From contig NZ_JANHOH010000012.1 in the NCBI RefSeq assembly GCF_024498135.1, forward strand, positions 61,297 to 125,296: 64,000 bases of DNA. Reading direction: 5' to 3'. Source of the DNA: Mucilaginibacter aquariorum. Its GTDB lineage: Bacteria; Bacteroidota; Bacteroidia; Sphingobacteriales; Sphingobacteriaceae. Below are positions 8,105 to 16,451 of this stretch, piece by piece; within the stretch, counting starts at the first letter, position 1, and each line of letters begins with the position of its first letter. The notes under the pieces were generated by a model, which saw only the letters and a program-made list of their open reading frames with translations, did no database searches and had not been told where the DNA came from. The position numbers were made by a program, and so were the translations under genes.

Positions 8105-8614
8105 TTAAAACCTGTCCCAAAACGCGGGCGGCTCTATACCCAGTGCGCGCAGATAAACATAACCCTGGCCGCGGTGGTGGATCTCGTTATCAAAAAGATA
8201 CTGTAGCGTATTTATAATAGTGTTTGGGTATTGGCCAAAAGCGGCTTCTGTTTCAGAAAAACGTTCGGCAGGTATTTGCGGCCATAATACATCTATTTGT
8301 TCGGTTACTTCATCCCATGCTTCTAATATTTCGGCTTTGGTGGTAAGGTGTATGCTGTCATTAAAATGATCGAGCGCAGGGGTGGTCTCCCATTTGCCGG
8401 TTACAACGCCGTTCATGCCGGCACTTGCCAGGCCAAGCATTTCGCCGGCAAGGTGGTTATAGGCGCGCATGCCGCCTATGGTAAATTCAAAAAGCTCTTT
8501 CTCGGGGAAGGCAGCCAGCACCCTGCGGCTTAACGCGCGATGCGCCTGCCAGTTTTTCAAAAAAGCATCAGATGTTATTACCGGGGTGTTAGTTGTTGCT
8601 GTTGTGTTTGTCAT
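8105..8614 (-). CDS. DinB-family four-helix-bundle protein with an altered metal site
   Basis: A 169-residue DinB/YfiT-like protein. His54 (AYNHLAGE) matches the first metal ligand, and the C-terminal helix has NEIHHRGQGYVYLRALG. In the family this helix usually reads HxxHHRGQ. Here the first His is Asn143, so only two of the three classical ligands remain (His54, His147). Family members act as bacillithiol-type transferases or metal-dependent thiol enzymes, but most are uncharacterised. The change may mean different chemistry or loss of metal. It is transcribed alone. Confidence 0.85.
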   Translation of the reverse strand: MTNTTATTNTPVITSDAFLKNWQAHRALSRRVLAAFPEKELFEFTIGGMRAYNHLAGEMLGLASAGMNGVVTGKWETTPALDHFNDSIHLTTKAEILEAWDEVTEQIDVLWPQIPAERFSETEAAFGQYPNTIINTLQYLFDNEIHHRGQGYVYLRALGIEPPAFWDRF

Positions 8615-8748
8615 GGCTTATAGTTTTAAGTTTATGATACAAAGAAACTATAGGCAAATGACAGCAGTATGTCAGCAGGGATTAAATGTTTTAAAAAAGA
8701 AAATGATCTATGATTGGAGCATTCTCTTTAGTGATGCAACCGCTTTTA

Positions 8749-9315
8749 TTATTGAAGCTTTAATGGTGGGCCTACAACTTGCATCTCGTTATCAGAAAAT
8801 ATCTTAGCTAACTCTTCTTGTGACGGCTCATGATCAAGGGCTGCTATTGTTACAAAAAAGCTCTCTAATTTGCCGGCTGGTTGCAAAGTCACAGTCATTT
8901 TTCCTTTTTCAGAAACCTGAGTCCATGCATGTGCTACTTTCATGGGTAAAAATATACTATCACCGGCTTTAAGATGGTAACTGTCATCTCCTACCTTAAA
9001 CTGATATTCGCCTTCTAAAACATAAAAAACTTCATCTTGCGAGTGATGGATATGTAAGGGTGTCCCTTTACCTTGAGATAGGCTGGTTTGTTCAAATATG
9101 GCAAATTGTCCGTTAGTATCGCTACCAGATACTTTCACATCAAGAACATTTTGATTGACACCTTTTAGTTTAATATGGCCGTGTAGCCTGCCCTCGCCGG
9201 CCGCAGTCTTAAAGCCTTTCCCTGTCCTAACAATATTTTTGTAATTAAATGATTTTCCAACCAGCGGAACTACTGCGGTAGCTAACAATGCCCCAAGAAA
9301 CTTATTTCTTTTCAT
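8749..9315 (-). CDS. Exported cupin-domain protein
   Basis: About 188 residues from the ATG giving MKRNKFLG; ATG at 9321 and TTG at 9336 are alternative in-frame starts. The N-terminus (LLATAVVPLVG) looks like a signal sequence or anchor. A single cupin fold follows: motif 1 is PLHIHHSQDEVFYVLEGEY, with the His-x-His and Glu metal ligands, and motif 2 is GDSIFLPMKVAHAW, with the last His. It resembles quercetin-dioxygenase-like cupins and should bind a divalent metal. The substrate is unknown. Confidence 0.82.
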   Translation of the reverse strand: MKRNKFLGALLATAVVPLVGKSFNYKNIVRTGKGFKTAAGEGRLHGHIKLKGVNQNVLDVKVSGSDTNGQFAIFEQTSLSQGKGTPLHIHHSQDEVFYVLEGEYQFKVGDDSYHLKAGDSIFLPMKVAHAWTQVSEKGKMTVTLQPAGKLESFFVTIAALDHEPSQEELAKIFSDNEMQVVGPPLKLQ

Positions 9316-9540
9316 AACCATGTATTTAGTGAACAATAGCTACTCAAAGCTAAATATAAATACTTAATAATGAGAGGATAAGTGCTGCTGGAGGTGAACA
9401 GTATTAATAGCTAAGGCACCTGTATGAGCCAGGGACATGTTCCTGCCAACCTAATGCTCCATATACTATACTTATTATAAAAGGCTTATAATTAGACAAC
9501 AATGTTTGATTTTAGGCACATTACTTGTGAGTGTAACTGT

Positions 9541-9696
9541 ATGCAAATCAATTATTTCACACTCGGTATAATAGCAGTAGTGCTATTGGCATTGGTGATA
9601 TGGTTAGTATGGCGTAACCGTAAAGATGAAAAGGCTTTTGAAAAAGATGAGATAGATTCATCGATGGTGGACCCGGAAGACCCGGAGAAGGAGTAA
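9541..9696 (+). CDS. Small single-pass membrane protein
   Basis: A 51-residue protein from the ATG giving MQINYFTLG; an upstream in-frame ATG at 9502 would add 13 polar, Cys-rich residues and seems less likely. One transmembrane helix (about residues 8-25) is followed by WRNRKDEKAFEKDE and a very acidic tail ending DPEDPEKE. Small proteins of this design are common in Sphingobacteriaceae, but I cannot name a function. Confidence 0.5.
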   Translation: MQINYFTLGIIAVVLLALVIWLVWRNRKDEKAFEKDEIDSSMVDPEDPEKE

Positions 9697-9727
9697 TGCC
9701 CGCCCCGGGGTTCGGTGTCTCGCCAAA

Positions 9728-10567
9728 TTATAGCTCATCCGCCAAAAACTCATTCACCATCGCCACAAACAGGTCTGGTATTTTACTCTCTGGTTTGGGC
9801 AAAAAAGCTTCGCCTATATAGCTGCCATGCGTGCCGGGCAATATAGCTAAACGGCCATGCGGTAAGGTGCGGCTCATTTTGGCAGCATGCTCTGGTGTTG
9901 GCAAGTCCTGGTCGCCTATCACAACAAGCGAGGGTGCCTGTATCTTTTGCAGATCTTCGTCCGTCCAACCTTTAAATGTGTACATCCGCTGCACATCCTT
10001 ATTAAACATATTCATCAGGCCTTCCTGTGTACCTATCTTTAAATATTCATCTTTATAAATCTGCGGCATGTGGCTAAAATCGGGCTTTTCAAATCCCTTC
10101 CAAAAAGCTTCCGGGGCGGCATCACGTTGATAAAAGGCCGAGGCTATTATCAATTTGCGCACTTTATCCGCGTGCCTAATGCCCAGTTCCAAACAGGTTT
10201 GACCACCATTACTAAAGCCCAATATATCAGCCTTAGGTATGTTTAATTGCTTTAATAGTTCCGCTACATCATCAGCATCCTGTGCAAAAGTTTCCGGTGC
10301 ATCGCGGTCACCGGTATGGCCGTGGGCTTGCAGCTCAACTGCTATAACCTGGTGGGTTTTTGCCAGCACAGGCATTATTCGGCTAAAATTTGTTTTTATG
10401 GTAGAACCTCCGCCATGTATCAAAACCAGCGGACTGCCTGTTCCGTGGATCTCATAGTACATTTTTATGCCGTTAACATGGGCATATTTGCCCGCAGTTT
10501 GGGCTTCTGTTGCATTAGTAGTCATAATCAGTATTAAATTAAAAACCAGTAGTTTAATGTTTCGCAT
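9728..10567 (-). CDS. Exported alpha/beta hydrolase
   Basis: A 279-residue protein with a signal peptide (to about ATEAQ). The alpha/beta hydrolase core shows the oxyanion loop LIHGGGST, the nucleophile elbow GFSNGG, an acid residue in VIGDQDLPTP, and the catalytic His in PGTHGSYIGE. All triad positions are therefore present. The family includes esterases, peroxidase-like and lactone hydrolases; the substrate is not predictable. It starts 43 bp downstream of the GlxA-type regulator on the same strand and is probably co-transcribed with it. Confidence 0.85.
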   Translation of the reverse strand: MRNIKLLVFNLILIMTTNATEAQTAGKYAHVNGIKMYYEIHGTGSPLVLIHGGGSTIKTNFSRIMPVLAKTHQVIAVELQAHGHTGDRDAPETFAQDADDVAELLKQLNIPKADILGFSNGGQTCLELGIRHADKVRKLIIASAFYQRDAAPEAFWKGFEKPDFSHMPQIYKDEYLKIGTQEGLMNMFNKDVQRMYTFKGWTDEDLQKIQAPSLVVIGDQDLPTPEHAAKMSRTLPHGRLAILPGTHGSYIGEAFLPKPESKIPDLFVAMVNEFLADEL

Positions 10568-10610
10568 AATTTATTGTATTTGTCCCTCTGCTTGGCGAGG
10601 AAAATAGGTG

Positions 10611-11591
10611 CTAAGCCGCTACATCCTTACTGTACTTATTCCTGTATTCGGCCGGCGACAGGCCGGTTATCTTTTTAAATATCATCCGGAAAGCTTTAGT
10701 ATCGGTGTAGCCAACGTTGTACATTACCTCGTTCACGTTTTCGCGGATGGTTTCCAGGCTCATTTTCGCGGCTTCGATACGTACGCGCTGCATATATTCT
10801 ACCACGGTGTTTGATGTGGCCTTTTTAAAGCGGCGTTCTAAGTGCCGGCGGCTTAGGGCAAGCATCGATGCGAGGTGATCTACCGTAATTTTTTCCTGGT
10901 AGTTGTGCTCAATAAAGTCCTGCGCTTTTTTAATTACATCGTCATCATGGTCCTTTTGCCCGTGGAAGATGATGAACAGCGATTGGCTGTTGCGTTCAAT
11001 ATCTATCTCAAATATTTTTGATGAGTTGATAGCCATATCTCTGCCGGCAAATTTCTCAACCAGGTATAAAAGTAAATTGAGAGATGAGTAGGCACCCCCG
11101 CTGGTATATATGCCGCCCTCGTCTGTAATTATCTTATAGGGCATTAAGTTTATATCGGGGAACATCTTTCTAAATTCATCGGCCATTAGCCAATGTGTAG
11201 TGCAGCTACGGCCTTTTAACAGCCCTGTAGAGGCCAGTATAAAGGCGCCTATGCAAAGCGATACCACTTCAGCGCCCGTTTTATACTGTTTTATTATCCA
11301 GGGGATAAAATCGCTGTTATCGCTTAGTACCTTATTTATATCGCCATGCACCGCGGGGATAATAATGAGGTCGGTTTTAGTAATCTCATCAAAGGTAAAC
11401 TCGGGCTTAATGGTGAATAGGCCGTTAGTTAACGCGGTTTCTTTATTTAAACCAACCAATTGTATCTTAAACAGCGGCGCTTTCTTCATTCTGTCAAGCG
11501 TTTGGTTTACCATCGAGAACATCTTATAGGTGGCCTCTATGTTGCTCAGGCTGGTTTCGCCCTGCGGGATAAGTATTGATATGTGTTTCAT
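10611..11591 (-). CDS. GlxA-type transcriptional regulator (DJ-1/PfpI domain plus AraC HTH)
   Basis: About 326 residues from the ATG giving MKHISILIP; upstream in-frame ATG (11615) and TTG (11627) are unlikely. The N-terminal DJ-1/PfpI amidotransferase-like domain (about 1-190) has VVSLCIGAFILASTGLLKG with the nucleophile-elbow Cys. The C-terminal AraC domain (about 215-320) contains LASMLALSRRHLERRFKK and FRMIFKKITGLSPAEYRNKY. Regulators of this kind control catabolic or detoxification genes. It is divergent from the operon at 11707-13721, which is a likely target (inference from position). Confidence 0.9.
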   Translation of the reverse strand: MKHISILIPQGETSLSNIEATYKMFSMVNQTLDRMKKAPLFKIQLVGLNKETALTNGLFTIKPEFTFDEITKTDLIIIPAVHGDINKVLSDNSDFIPWIIKQYKTGAEVVSLCIGAFILASTGLLKGRSCTTHWLMADEFRKMFPDINLMPYKIITDEGGIYTSGGAYSSLNLLLYLVEKFAGRDMAINSSKIFEIDIERNSQSLFIIFHGQKDHDDDVIKKAQDFIEHNYQEKITVDHLASMLALSRRHLERRFKKATSNTVVEYMQRVRIEAAKMSLETIRENVNEVMYNVGYTDTKAFRMIFKKITGLSPAEYRNKYSKDVAA

Positions 11592-11706
11592 AGTTTCAAA
11601 GTTAGATGGTATCATCGTCGCAATCAACCCCTTAGATTGTCGTAATTACACCCCTTTAAATATACTAAAGACACGCACCTTTGTATTGTATCAAATAATT
11701 AATTTT

Positions 11707-11919
11707 ATGATGATCGAGGTTTTTAAAACAAATGTGCAGGAGATGGATAGGTCAAGGATACTTATTCAAAAGCTATTAGAACAATTCCCGGCCAGTAAAA
11801 TAAACTTCGACCTGGAAGATTGCGACAAGATACTACGGGTAGAAGGCAAGGACTTTTGTGCCAACCGCATAATAGAATTGCTTAAATTGAACGGACACTA
11901 CTGCGAAGTGCTTACATAA
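11707..11919 (+). CDS. Small HMA-like ferredoxin-fold protein without the CxxC motif
   Basis: About 70 residues starting at the ATG pair MMIEVFKTNV (11707 or 11710). The length and pattern (IEVFKTNVQ, ILIQKLLEQFPASKINFDLEDCDKILRVEG, IIELLKLNGHYCEVL) fit the heavy-metal-associated beta-alpha-beta-beta-alpha-beta fold. The metal-binding CxxC of that family is absent; the N-terminal loop reads TNVQEMDRS. It is probably not a metal chaperone in the classic sense. It is the first gene of a five-gene operon and divergent from the GlxA-type regulator. Confidence 0.6.
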   Translation: MMIEVFKTNVQEMDRSRILIQKLLEQFPASKINFDLEDCDKILRVEGKDFCANRIIELLKLNGHYCEVLT

Positions 11920-11948
11920 CCATTTATAAACCATAAAAGATAGAAATC

Positions 11949-12359
11949 ATGTTAAAAATTAATGCTTACATCAACTTTAAAGATAACAAATGCGCTGAAG
12001 CAATGACTTTTTACCACGGCTTATTAGGCGGAGAGCTTAGCCTGATGCCGGTAAAAGATTCGCCTATGAAGGATATGTTCCCTGCCGAAGCGCAGCAGGG
12101 TATACTGCACGCCGACCTTACCGGGAGCGATTTTTCATTATTGGCAACCGATATGCCCGATGCAACTATAGATGCGCAGATAGGTGCGGTATCGCTAACC
12201 TTAACTTGTGCGAATAAAGCCGAGGTGCAGCAAAAATTTGATAAGCTGGCAGAAGGTGGCAAGGTGGTGCATCCTATTATGACCTTTTTTGCCGGTACCA
12301 TGGGCAACGTGATTGATAAATTTGGTATACGCTGGGGTATATTTACCGAGGAGAAATAA
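11949..12359 (+). CDS. VOC-superfamily (PhnB/glyoxalase-like) protein
   Basis: A 136-residue protein typical of the PhnB-type VOC family: an N-terminal INAYINFKDNKCAEAMTFY, a middle HADLTGSDFSLLATD, and a C-terminal FAGTMGNVIDKFGIRWGIF. The paired beta-alpha-beta modules form a metal or small-molecule site. It lies 29 bp behind the HMA-like gene and 19 bp before a DoxX gene, in an operon with SRPBCC and DoxX proteins. The molecular function is unknown; handling of electrophiles or small hydrophobic compounds is plausible. Confidence 0.85.
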   Translation: MLKINAYINFKDNKCAEAMTFYHGLLGGELSLMPVKDSPMKDMFPAEAQQGILHADLTGSDFSLLATDMPDATIDAQIGAVSLTLTCANKAEVQQKFDKLAEGGKVVHPIMTFFAGTMGNVIDKFGIRWGIFTEEK

Positions 12360-12378
12360 ACATAAACCTAACCTTATC

Positions 12379-12759
12379 ATGAAACCAAAAACAATAAAAA
12401 TCATTTACTGGGTACTCACCGTCATCTTTGTTTTGTTTATGGCGATGGATGGCGGAGCTGGTATTGCCCGCGAAAAAACCGGCCAGGAAGTTATGAGGCA
12501 CCTGGGGTACCCCATTTACATAATGGTAATAACAGGCGTATTTAAAGTGTTAGGGGCTATAGCAATAGCCCAAAATAGTTTAAAAACTATTAAAGAGTGG
12601 GCGTTTGCAGGCTTCTTTATCACCTTTGTTGGCGCATCTGCATCAAGGGCTTTTGTTGGCGATGGTATTGGTTTACTGATGTTTCCATTGGTAATTCTTG
12701 TTGTAATGTTTATCTTGTACTACTTCTGGAAACGATACGATACCATTAAAACCGCATAA
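12379..12759 (+). CDS. DoxX-like membrane protein
   Basis: A 126-residue protein from the ATG giving MKPKTIKI. Four transmembrane helices are visible (about 7-25, 45-65, 70-88, 95-115), with the DoxX-like pattern YWVLTVIFVLFMAMDGGAG and MRHLGYPIYIMVITGVFKVLGAIA. DoxX-family proteins are integral membrane oxidoreductase-associated proteins of poorly known mechanism. It follows the VOC gene after 19 bp and precedes the SRPBCC gene after 2 bp, so co-transcription is nearly certain. Confidence 0.82.
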   Translation: MKPKTIKIIYWVLTVIFVLFMAMDGGAGIAREKTGQEVMRHLGYPIYIMVITGVFKVLGAIAIAQNSLKTIKEWAFAGFFITFVGASASRAFVGDGIGLLMFPLVILVVMFILYYFWKRYDTIKTA

Positions 12760-12761
12760 TT

Positions 12762-13307
12762 ATGAATGATACAGTAACAACCATCCTGGGGATTTTTGCA
12801 GGTATAATTGTAGTAGTGCTTGTATTAGCTTTAATTGCACCAAAAGCCTATAATGTTAATCGCAGCATTATTATTAAAGCACCCCGCCAGCAAGTATTCG
12901 ATTATATTAAATACCTGCGCAATATGGATCACTACAGTAAATGGGTAATGACCGACCCCAATAAACGCATAACCTATACCGGTACAGACGGAACAGAAGG
13001 CTTTAATGCCGCCTGGGACAGCGATATGAAGCAAGCGGGGAAAGGCCACCAAACGATAGAAAAAATTGTAGACGGCGAAAGGATAGACATCCGTGTGGTG
13101 TTTATAAAACCGTTTACCGGCGTAGCCGATACTTACATAGCCACACAAACAATTAGTGAGGATGCTACCAGTGTGAAATGGAATTTTGATAGTAAAATGG
13201 CTTTCCCAATGAATGCTATGCTGCTATTTATGAATATGGATAAAATGCTGGGTAAGGATATGGAGATAAGCCTGAATAATTTAAAACAGATACTGGAAAA
13301 ACAATAA
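12762..13307 (+). CDS. Membrane-anchored SRPBCC (START-like) protein
   Basis: A 181-residue protein with one N-terminal transmembrane helix (about 7-26) followed by a polyketide-cyclase/START-like SRPBCC domain. Its features are NRSIIIKAPRQQVFDYIKYLRNMDHYSKW, IEKIVDGERIDIRVVFIKP, and ATSVKWNFDSKM. The fold has a deep hydrophobic ligand cavity. It starts 2 bp after the DoxX stop and is followed 30 bp later by a second DoxX gene. The ligand is unknown. Confidence 0.82.
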   Translation: MNDTVTTILGIFAGIIVVVLVLALIAPKAYNVNRSIIIKAPRQQVFDYIKYLRNMDHYSKWVMTDPNKRITYTGTDGTEGFNAAWDSDMKQAGKGHQTIEKIVDGERIDIRVVFIKPFTGVADTYIATQTISEDATSVKWNFDSKMAFPMNAMLLFMNMDKMLGKDMEISLNNLKQILEKQ

Positions 13308-13337
13308 ACTAAACACACAAACCTAAAACTAAATATT

Positions 13338-13721
13338 ATGAAAATTGCAATGATCATTGTTCGTACACTGATGGGGCTTATGTTCCTGTTCGCATCGGTT
13401 GTAGTGCTTTTTAAAATTGATATGGGTAAAATGCCCGAAATGAGCGAGGCCAACAAAACTTTTATGGCGGGTATAATGGCATCCGGCTATTTACTAACCT
13501 TTATAAAAGTAACAGAATTGATATGCTCTATATTATTTTTAACAGGGCGCTTCGTAACTCTAGCTACAGTTGTTATATTTCCAATTGTCATAAATATTTT
13601 ATTAACACACATATTTGTAGCCCCTGAAGGGATCCCGACAGCAGTAGCCTTGCTAATTGGTAACCTGTTCCTGGCGTATTACTACCGTAAAAATTATGAA
13701 ACACTTTTCGCGGTGAAATAA
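13338..13721 (+). CDS. DoxX-like membrane protein (second copy)
   Basis: A 127-residue four-helix membrane protein of the DoxX family: IIVRTLMGLMFLFASVVVLFKI at the N-terminus, a central AGIMASGYLLTFIKVTELICSILFL, and a final helix before YYRKNYETLF. It is the last gene of the 11707-13721 operon and distinct in sequence from the DoxX gene at 12379. Two different DoxX proteins in one transcript suggest a hetero-oligomeric membrane complex (inference). Confidence 0.82.
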   Translation: MKIAMIIVRTLMGLMFLFASVVVLFKIDMGKMPEMSEANKTFMAGIMASGYLLTFIKVTELICSILFLTGRFVTLATVVIFPIVINILLTHIFVAPEGIPTAVALLIGNLFLAYYYRKNYETLFAVK

Positions 13722-13733
13722 GCGTAAATTTTA

Positions 13734-13800
13734 CCACAGAGGACACAAAGATTTTCACAGAGGGCACGGAGATTATTTCTCCGTGCCCTCTGTGTTTAAA
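13734..13800. repeat. CACAGAGG-type dispersed hairpin, possible terminator
   Basis: ACCACAGAGGACACAAAG leads into a 17-bp perfect stem (arms 13756-13772 and 13778-13794, core CACAGAGGGCACGGAG) with a 5-nt loop. The same kind of CACAGAGG unit recurs in many bacterial genomes as an intergenic palindrome. It sits just after the DoxX operon and could also end its transcript. Confidence 0.6.
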
Positions 13801-13851
13801 GACATACAAATCCTCGGCCCTCTCTATGGTTAAAAATCAATAAATTAGCAC

Positions 13852-14286
13852 ATGCAAAAACTGGCTTTCTTTATCCTGTTCTTATCGATAATTAGTATTG
13901 GCGATAAAAAACCTACGCACCATACCAATGATATTCCTGCTATGTTTAAAGGCAATTTTGTGGATGATTACGGCATCCGTTATACCATAAATGATACTTT
14001 GTTTATACAGCAGCCCCGCACTAAATACCATATCATAAAATGGAATGTTAAAGACCAGTATATAGTTGCCCGCAACGATGATCAAAACCCCGGTGAGGGC
14101 GGCTTGTATACCCGGATAGATTATATGCAGTTCAGCAATATGGAGCCCTGGAAATGGGGTTTTTGCCTGAGTATTTACGACGCAAAAACGGATATTATCG
14201 CCCAAAATACGGCCAAAACCGACCGTCAAAATCCAAAGAAAGGCTGTAATGGTTTCCCTTTTTCAAGGATGAAGAGGAAAGACTAA
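13852..14286 (+). CDS. Exported hypothetical protein
   Basis: A 144-residue protein with a short hydrophobic N-terminus (LAFFILFLSIISIG) that may be a signal peptide. The remainder has beta-rich, aromatic patterns such as FVDDYGIRYTINDTLFIQQP and WNVKDQYIVARNDDQNPGEG, ending in a basic tail. I recognise no domain; the shape is that of small periplasmic beta-proteins common in Sphingobacteriaceae. It is a single gene followed by a terminator shared with the convergent GH20 gene. Confidence 0.6.
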   Translation: MQKLAFFILFLSIISIGDKKPTHHTNDIPAMFKGNFVDDYGIRYTINDTLFIQQPRTKYHIIKWNVKDQYIVARNDDQNPGEGGLYTRIDYMQFSNMEPWKWGFCLSIYDAKTDIIAQNTAKTDRQNPKKGCNGFPFSRMKRKD

Positions 14287-14310
14287 GACTCTTAATATTT
14301 TCCAAATAAA

Positions 14311-14344
14311 AAGAAAGCCGCACCAAACTGGTGCGGTTTTCTTG
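14311..14344. terminator. Bidirectional terminator
   Basis: AAGAAAGCCGCACCA and TGGTGCGGTTTTCTT form a GC-rich stem with a 3-nt loop and flanking A/T tracts, between convergent genes. Confidence 0.85.
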
Positions 14345-14370
14345 CAAGCTGTAAACTAATATCTGCAAAC

Positions 14371-16272
14371 TTATTTTAATCTACTTTTTAACTCGGCAAT
14401 CGGCATGGTAATCATACGGCCAACCGGTTTCTTGCCACGATAAGTAATAACCCTCAACTGCGTAGCATCTATTGGGATATTAAGCACTCCAATATATTTT
14501 GGATAGAAATTGTCGGGGTACGAATTATCGAAGCTGTAGTAAATATCTAACCCTGGCACCTCAGTAGTAAGGGTGACATTTAAAGTGCTATCGGCATTAC
14601 GGCCCGGTTTAAAATCAGGATCATAGGCACTTGGCGCATATTTGGTCTCGGCCAGGTTAAAACGGTCGAAATGTTTCTCCACCTTGGTAAAGAATGTGTT
14701 GAAATTCTTTTTAGCAGGCGGCGACCATACACTCTCTGCCAATGCAAAACCGCGTGGCCAGGTCATGTACTCTGCCTGGCGAATGTTGTACACCTGTTCG
14801 GTCCACAGGTTTGCTTGCCCGCCTTTAATCAATTTAGCATCAACACCAGCCGGTACCGGGTCAAACTCGTAGGTTTTGCTTAAGCGTAACGATGCATATA
14901 CACGTGGCTCCATTATACGGTCGCTTTGCATATAATCAAGGTAAACAAAGGTGGTTGGGCTCATTACTACTTCGTGGCCAAGTTTGGCCGCTTCAATACC
15001 ACCTTTAACCCCGCGCCAGCTCATCAGGGCAGCGTTGGGGCCAATGCCACCTTCCAATATTTCATCCCAACCCATAAATTTTTTGCCTTTTGATTCAACT
15101 ATCTTTTCAAGTCGTTTTTCAAAATAGCTTTGCACCTCTTCCTGTGTTTTCAGGTTTTCTTTGGCCATTAAAGCTTTAACGGCATCGCTTTGCTCCCAAA
15201 AGTTTTTGGCACATTCATCGCCGCCCATGTGGATATACGGGAAAGGGAATAGCTCTGCTATCTCGCCAACCACCTTGTCTAAAAAGGTATAGGTGAATTC
15301 TCCGGCTGGGTTTAAGGTGTTATCTACCAGGGCCGGGTGCCCGGGTTTCGACCAGTCCATTATCCTCTCGCCGGAGCGTACCGAGTATTTATCTGCACCG
15401 GCGGTGGCCGATAACTCGGGATATGCTACAACAGCGGCAAGGCTGTGGCCGGGCACATCAACTTCGGGCATAATGTTTACAAACCTGTCCTTAGCGTATT
15501 TGATCACTTCACGGATATCGTCTTGTGTATAATAACCACCGTAAGTGCGGGGCTCATCAGGTTTTGGCGGGATAAAGTTTCCAAACTCACCTTCACGTTT
15601 TACATTATAAGCGCCCACCGTAGTTAGCTTAGGGTAGCTTTTTATCTCTACACGCCAGCCTTCATCATCTGTTAAATGCCAGTGGAAAAGATTAAGCTTA
15701 TATTTTGCCATGTTATCAATATAGCTCATTACCTCTTTTTTGGTGAAGAAATGGCGCGATACATCAAACATTAATCCTCTCCATTCAAAACGCGGGTAAT
15801 CGGTTATATCAACAATGGGTACAGCCCAGGTTACATTCTTAGCAATTTCTTTACCTTCAATTTGATTGGGCAGTAATTGCAGTAAGGTTTGTACACCATA
15901 ATATAAACCGGCTTCGGCATTGGCCCTTATTGTAATGCTTTTTGCTTTAACAGACAGGTAGTAGCCTTCTTTGCCAATTACATTATCGGGTGTTTTATTA
16001 AGCACCAGTTTAATTGTAGCATTAGGCGCCGCCTCTCTTACACGAATAATTTTGCCTGTAGCGGTCGAAAACTTATTTTTAATAAGATTAAGCACCGGTG
16101 TCATCGCATCCTGCGAAACCGATTGTACAACCAAAACCTTTGGCAGCACAAATCTGCCGGTGTGTTGGGTGATTTTTACAGGCTCGGGGATAATGGCAAT
16201 TGTTGAGTTTGCCTGGCCAAAAGCGAGCGTTCCTATAAGGCAGGAGCATACCAGTAAGCATAATTTTTTCAT
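14371..16272 (-). CDS. Exported beta-N-acetylhexosaminidase, GH20
   Basis: A 633-residue protein with a Sec signal peptide (to about LAFGQ). Its domains in order are a GH20b alpha/beta domain (about 25-155), the GH20 TIM barrel (about 158-505) and a C-terminal chitobiase-like beta-domain with TEVPGLDIYYSFDNSYPD. The catalytic pair is in HMGGDECAKNFW, with Asp352 and Glu353; FHWHLTDDEGWR and PEVDVPGHS also match. It removes terminal GlcNAc or GalNAc from chito-oligosaccharides or glycans in the periplasm using substrate-assisted catalysis. It is divergent from the Gfo/Idh/MocA gene with 179 bp between. Confidence 0.95.
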   Translation of the reverse strand: MKKLCLLVCSCLIGTLAFGQANSTIAIIPEPVKITQHTGRFVLPKVLVVQSVSQDAMTPVLNLIKNKFSTATGKIIRVREAAPNATIKLVLNKTPDNVIGKEGYYLSVKAKSITIRANAEAGLYYGVQTLLQLLPNQIEGKEIAKNVTWAVPIVDITDYPRFEWRGLMFDVSRHFFTKKEVMSYIDNMAKYKLNLFHWHLTDDEGWRVEIKSYPKLTTVGAYNVKREGEFGNFIPPKPDEPRTYGGYYTQDDIREVIKYAKDRFVNIMPEVDVPGHSLAAVVAYPELSATAGADKYSVRSGERIMDWSKPGHPALVDNTLNPAGEFTYTFLDKVVGEIAELFPFPYIHMGGDECAKNFWEQSDAVKALMAKENLKTQEEVQSYFEKRLEKIVESKGKKFMGWDEILEGGIGPNAALMSWRGVKGGIEAAKLGHEVVMSPTTFVYLDYMQSDRIMEPRVYASLRLSKTYEFDPVPAGVDAKLIKGGQANLWTEQVYNIRQAEYMTWPRGFALAESVWSPPAKKNFNTFFTKVEKHFDRFNLAETKYAPSAYDPDFKPGRNADSTLNVTLTTEVPGLDIYYSFDNSYPDNFYPKYIGVLNIPIDATQLRVITYRGKKPVGRMITMPIAELKSRLK

Positions 16273-16451
16273 GTACTATAATTGATGGTTTATAACTGAG
16301 GTATCAACATGCAATTTATAACTTTTTAAATAATATTAAAAAGTTTGCGAAACATATTTTCATTATGGTTTTTTTATTAAATTGCCTTTCGTAAACCGTA
16401 ACTGCGCCTGCAGTTAATTAACCAATTATTAAAGCTTAACTAATTAGAATC

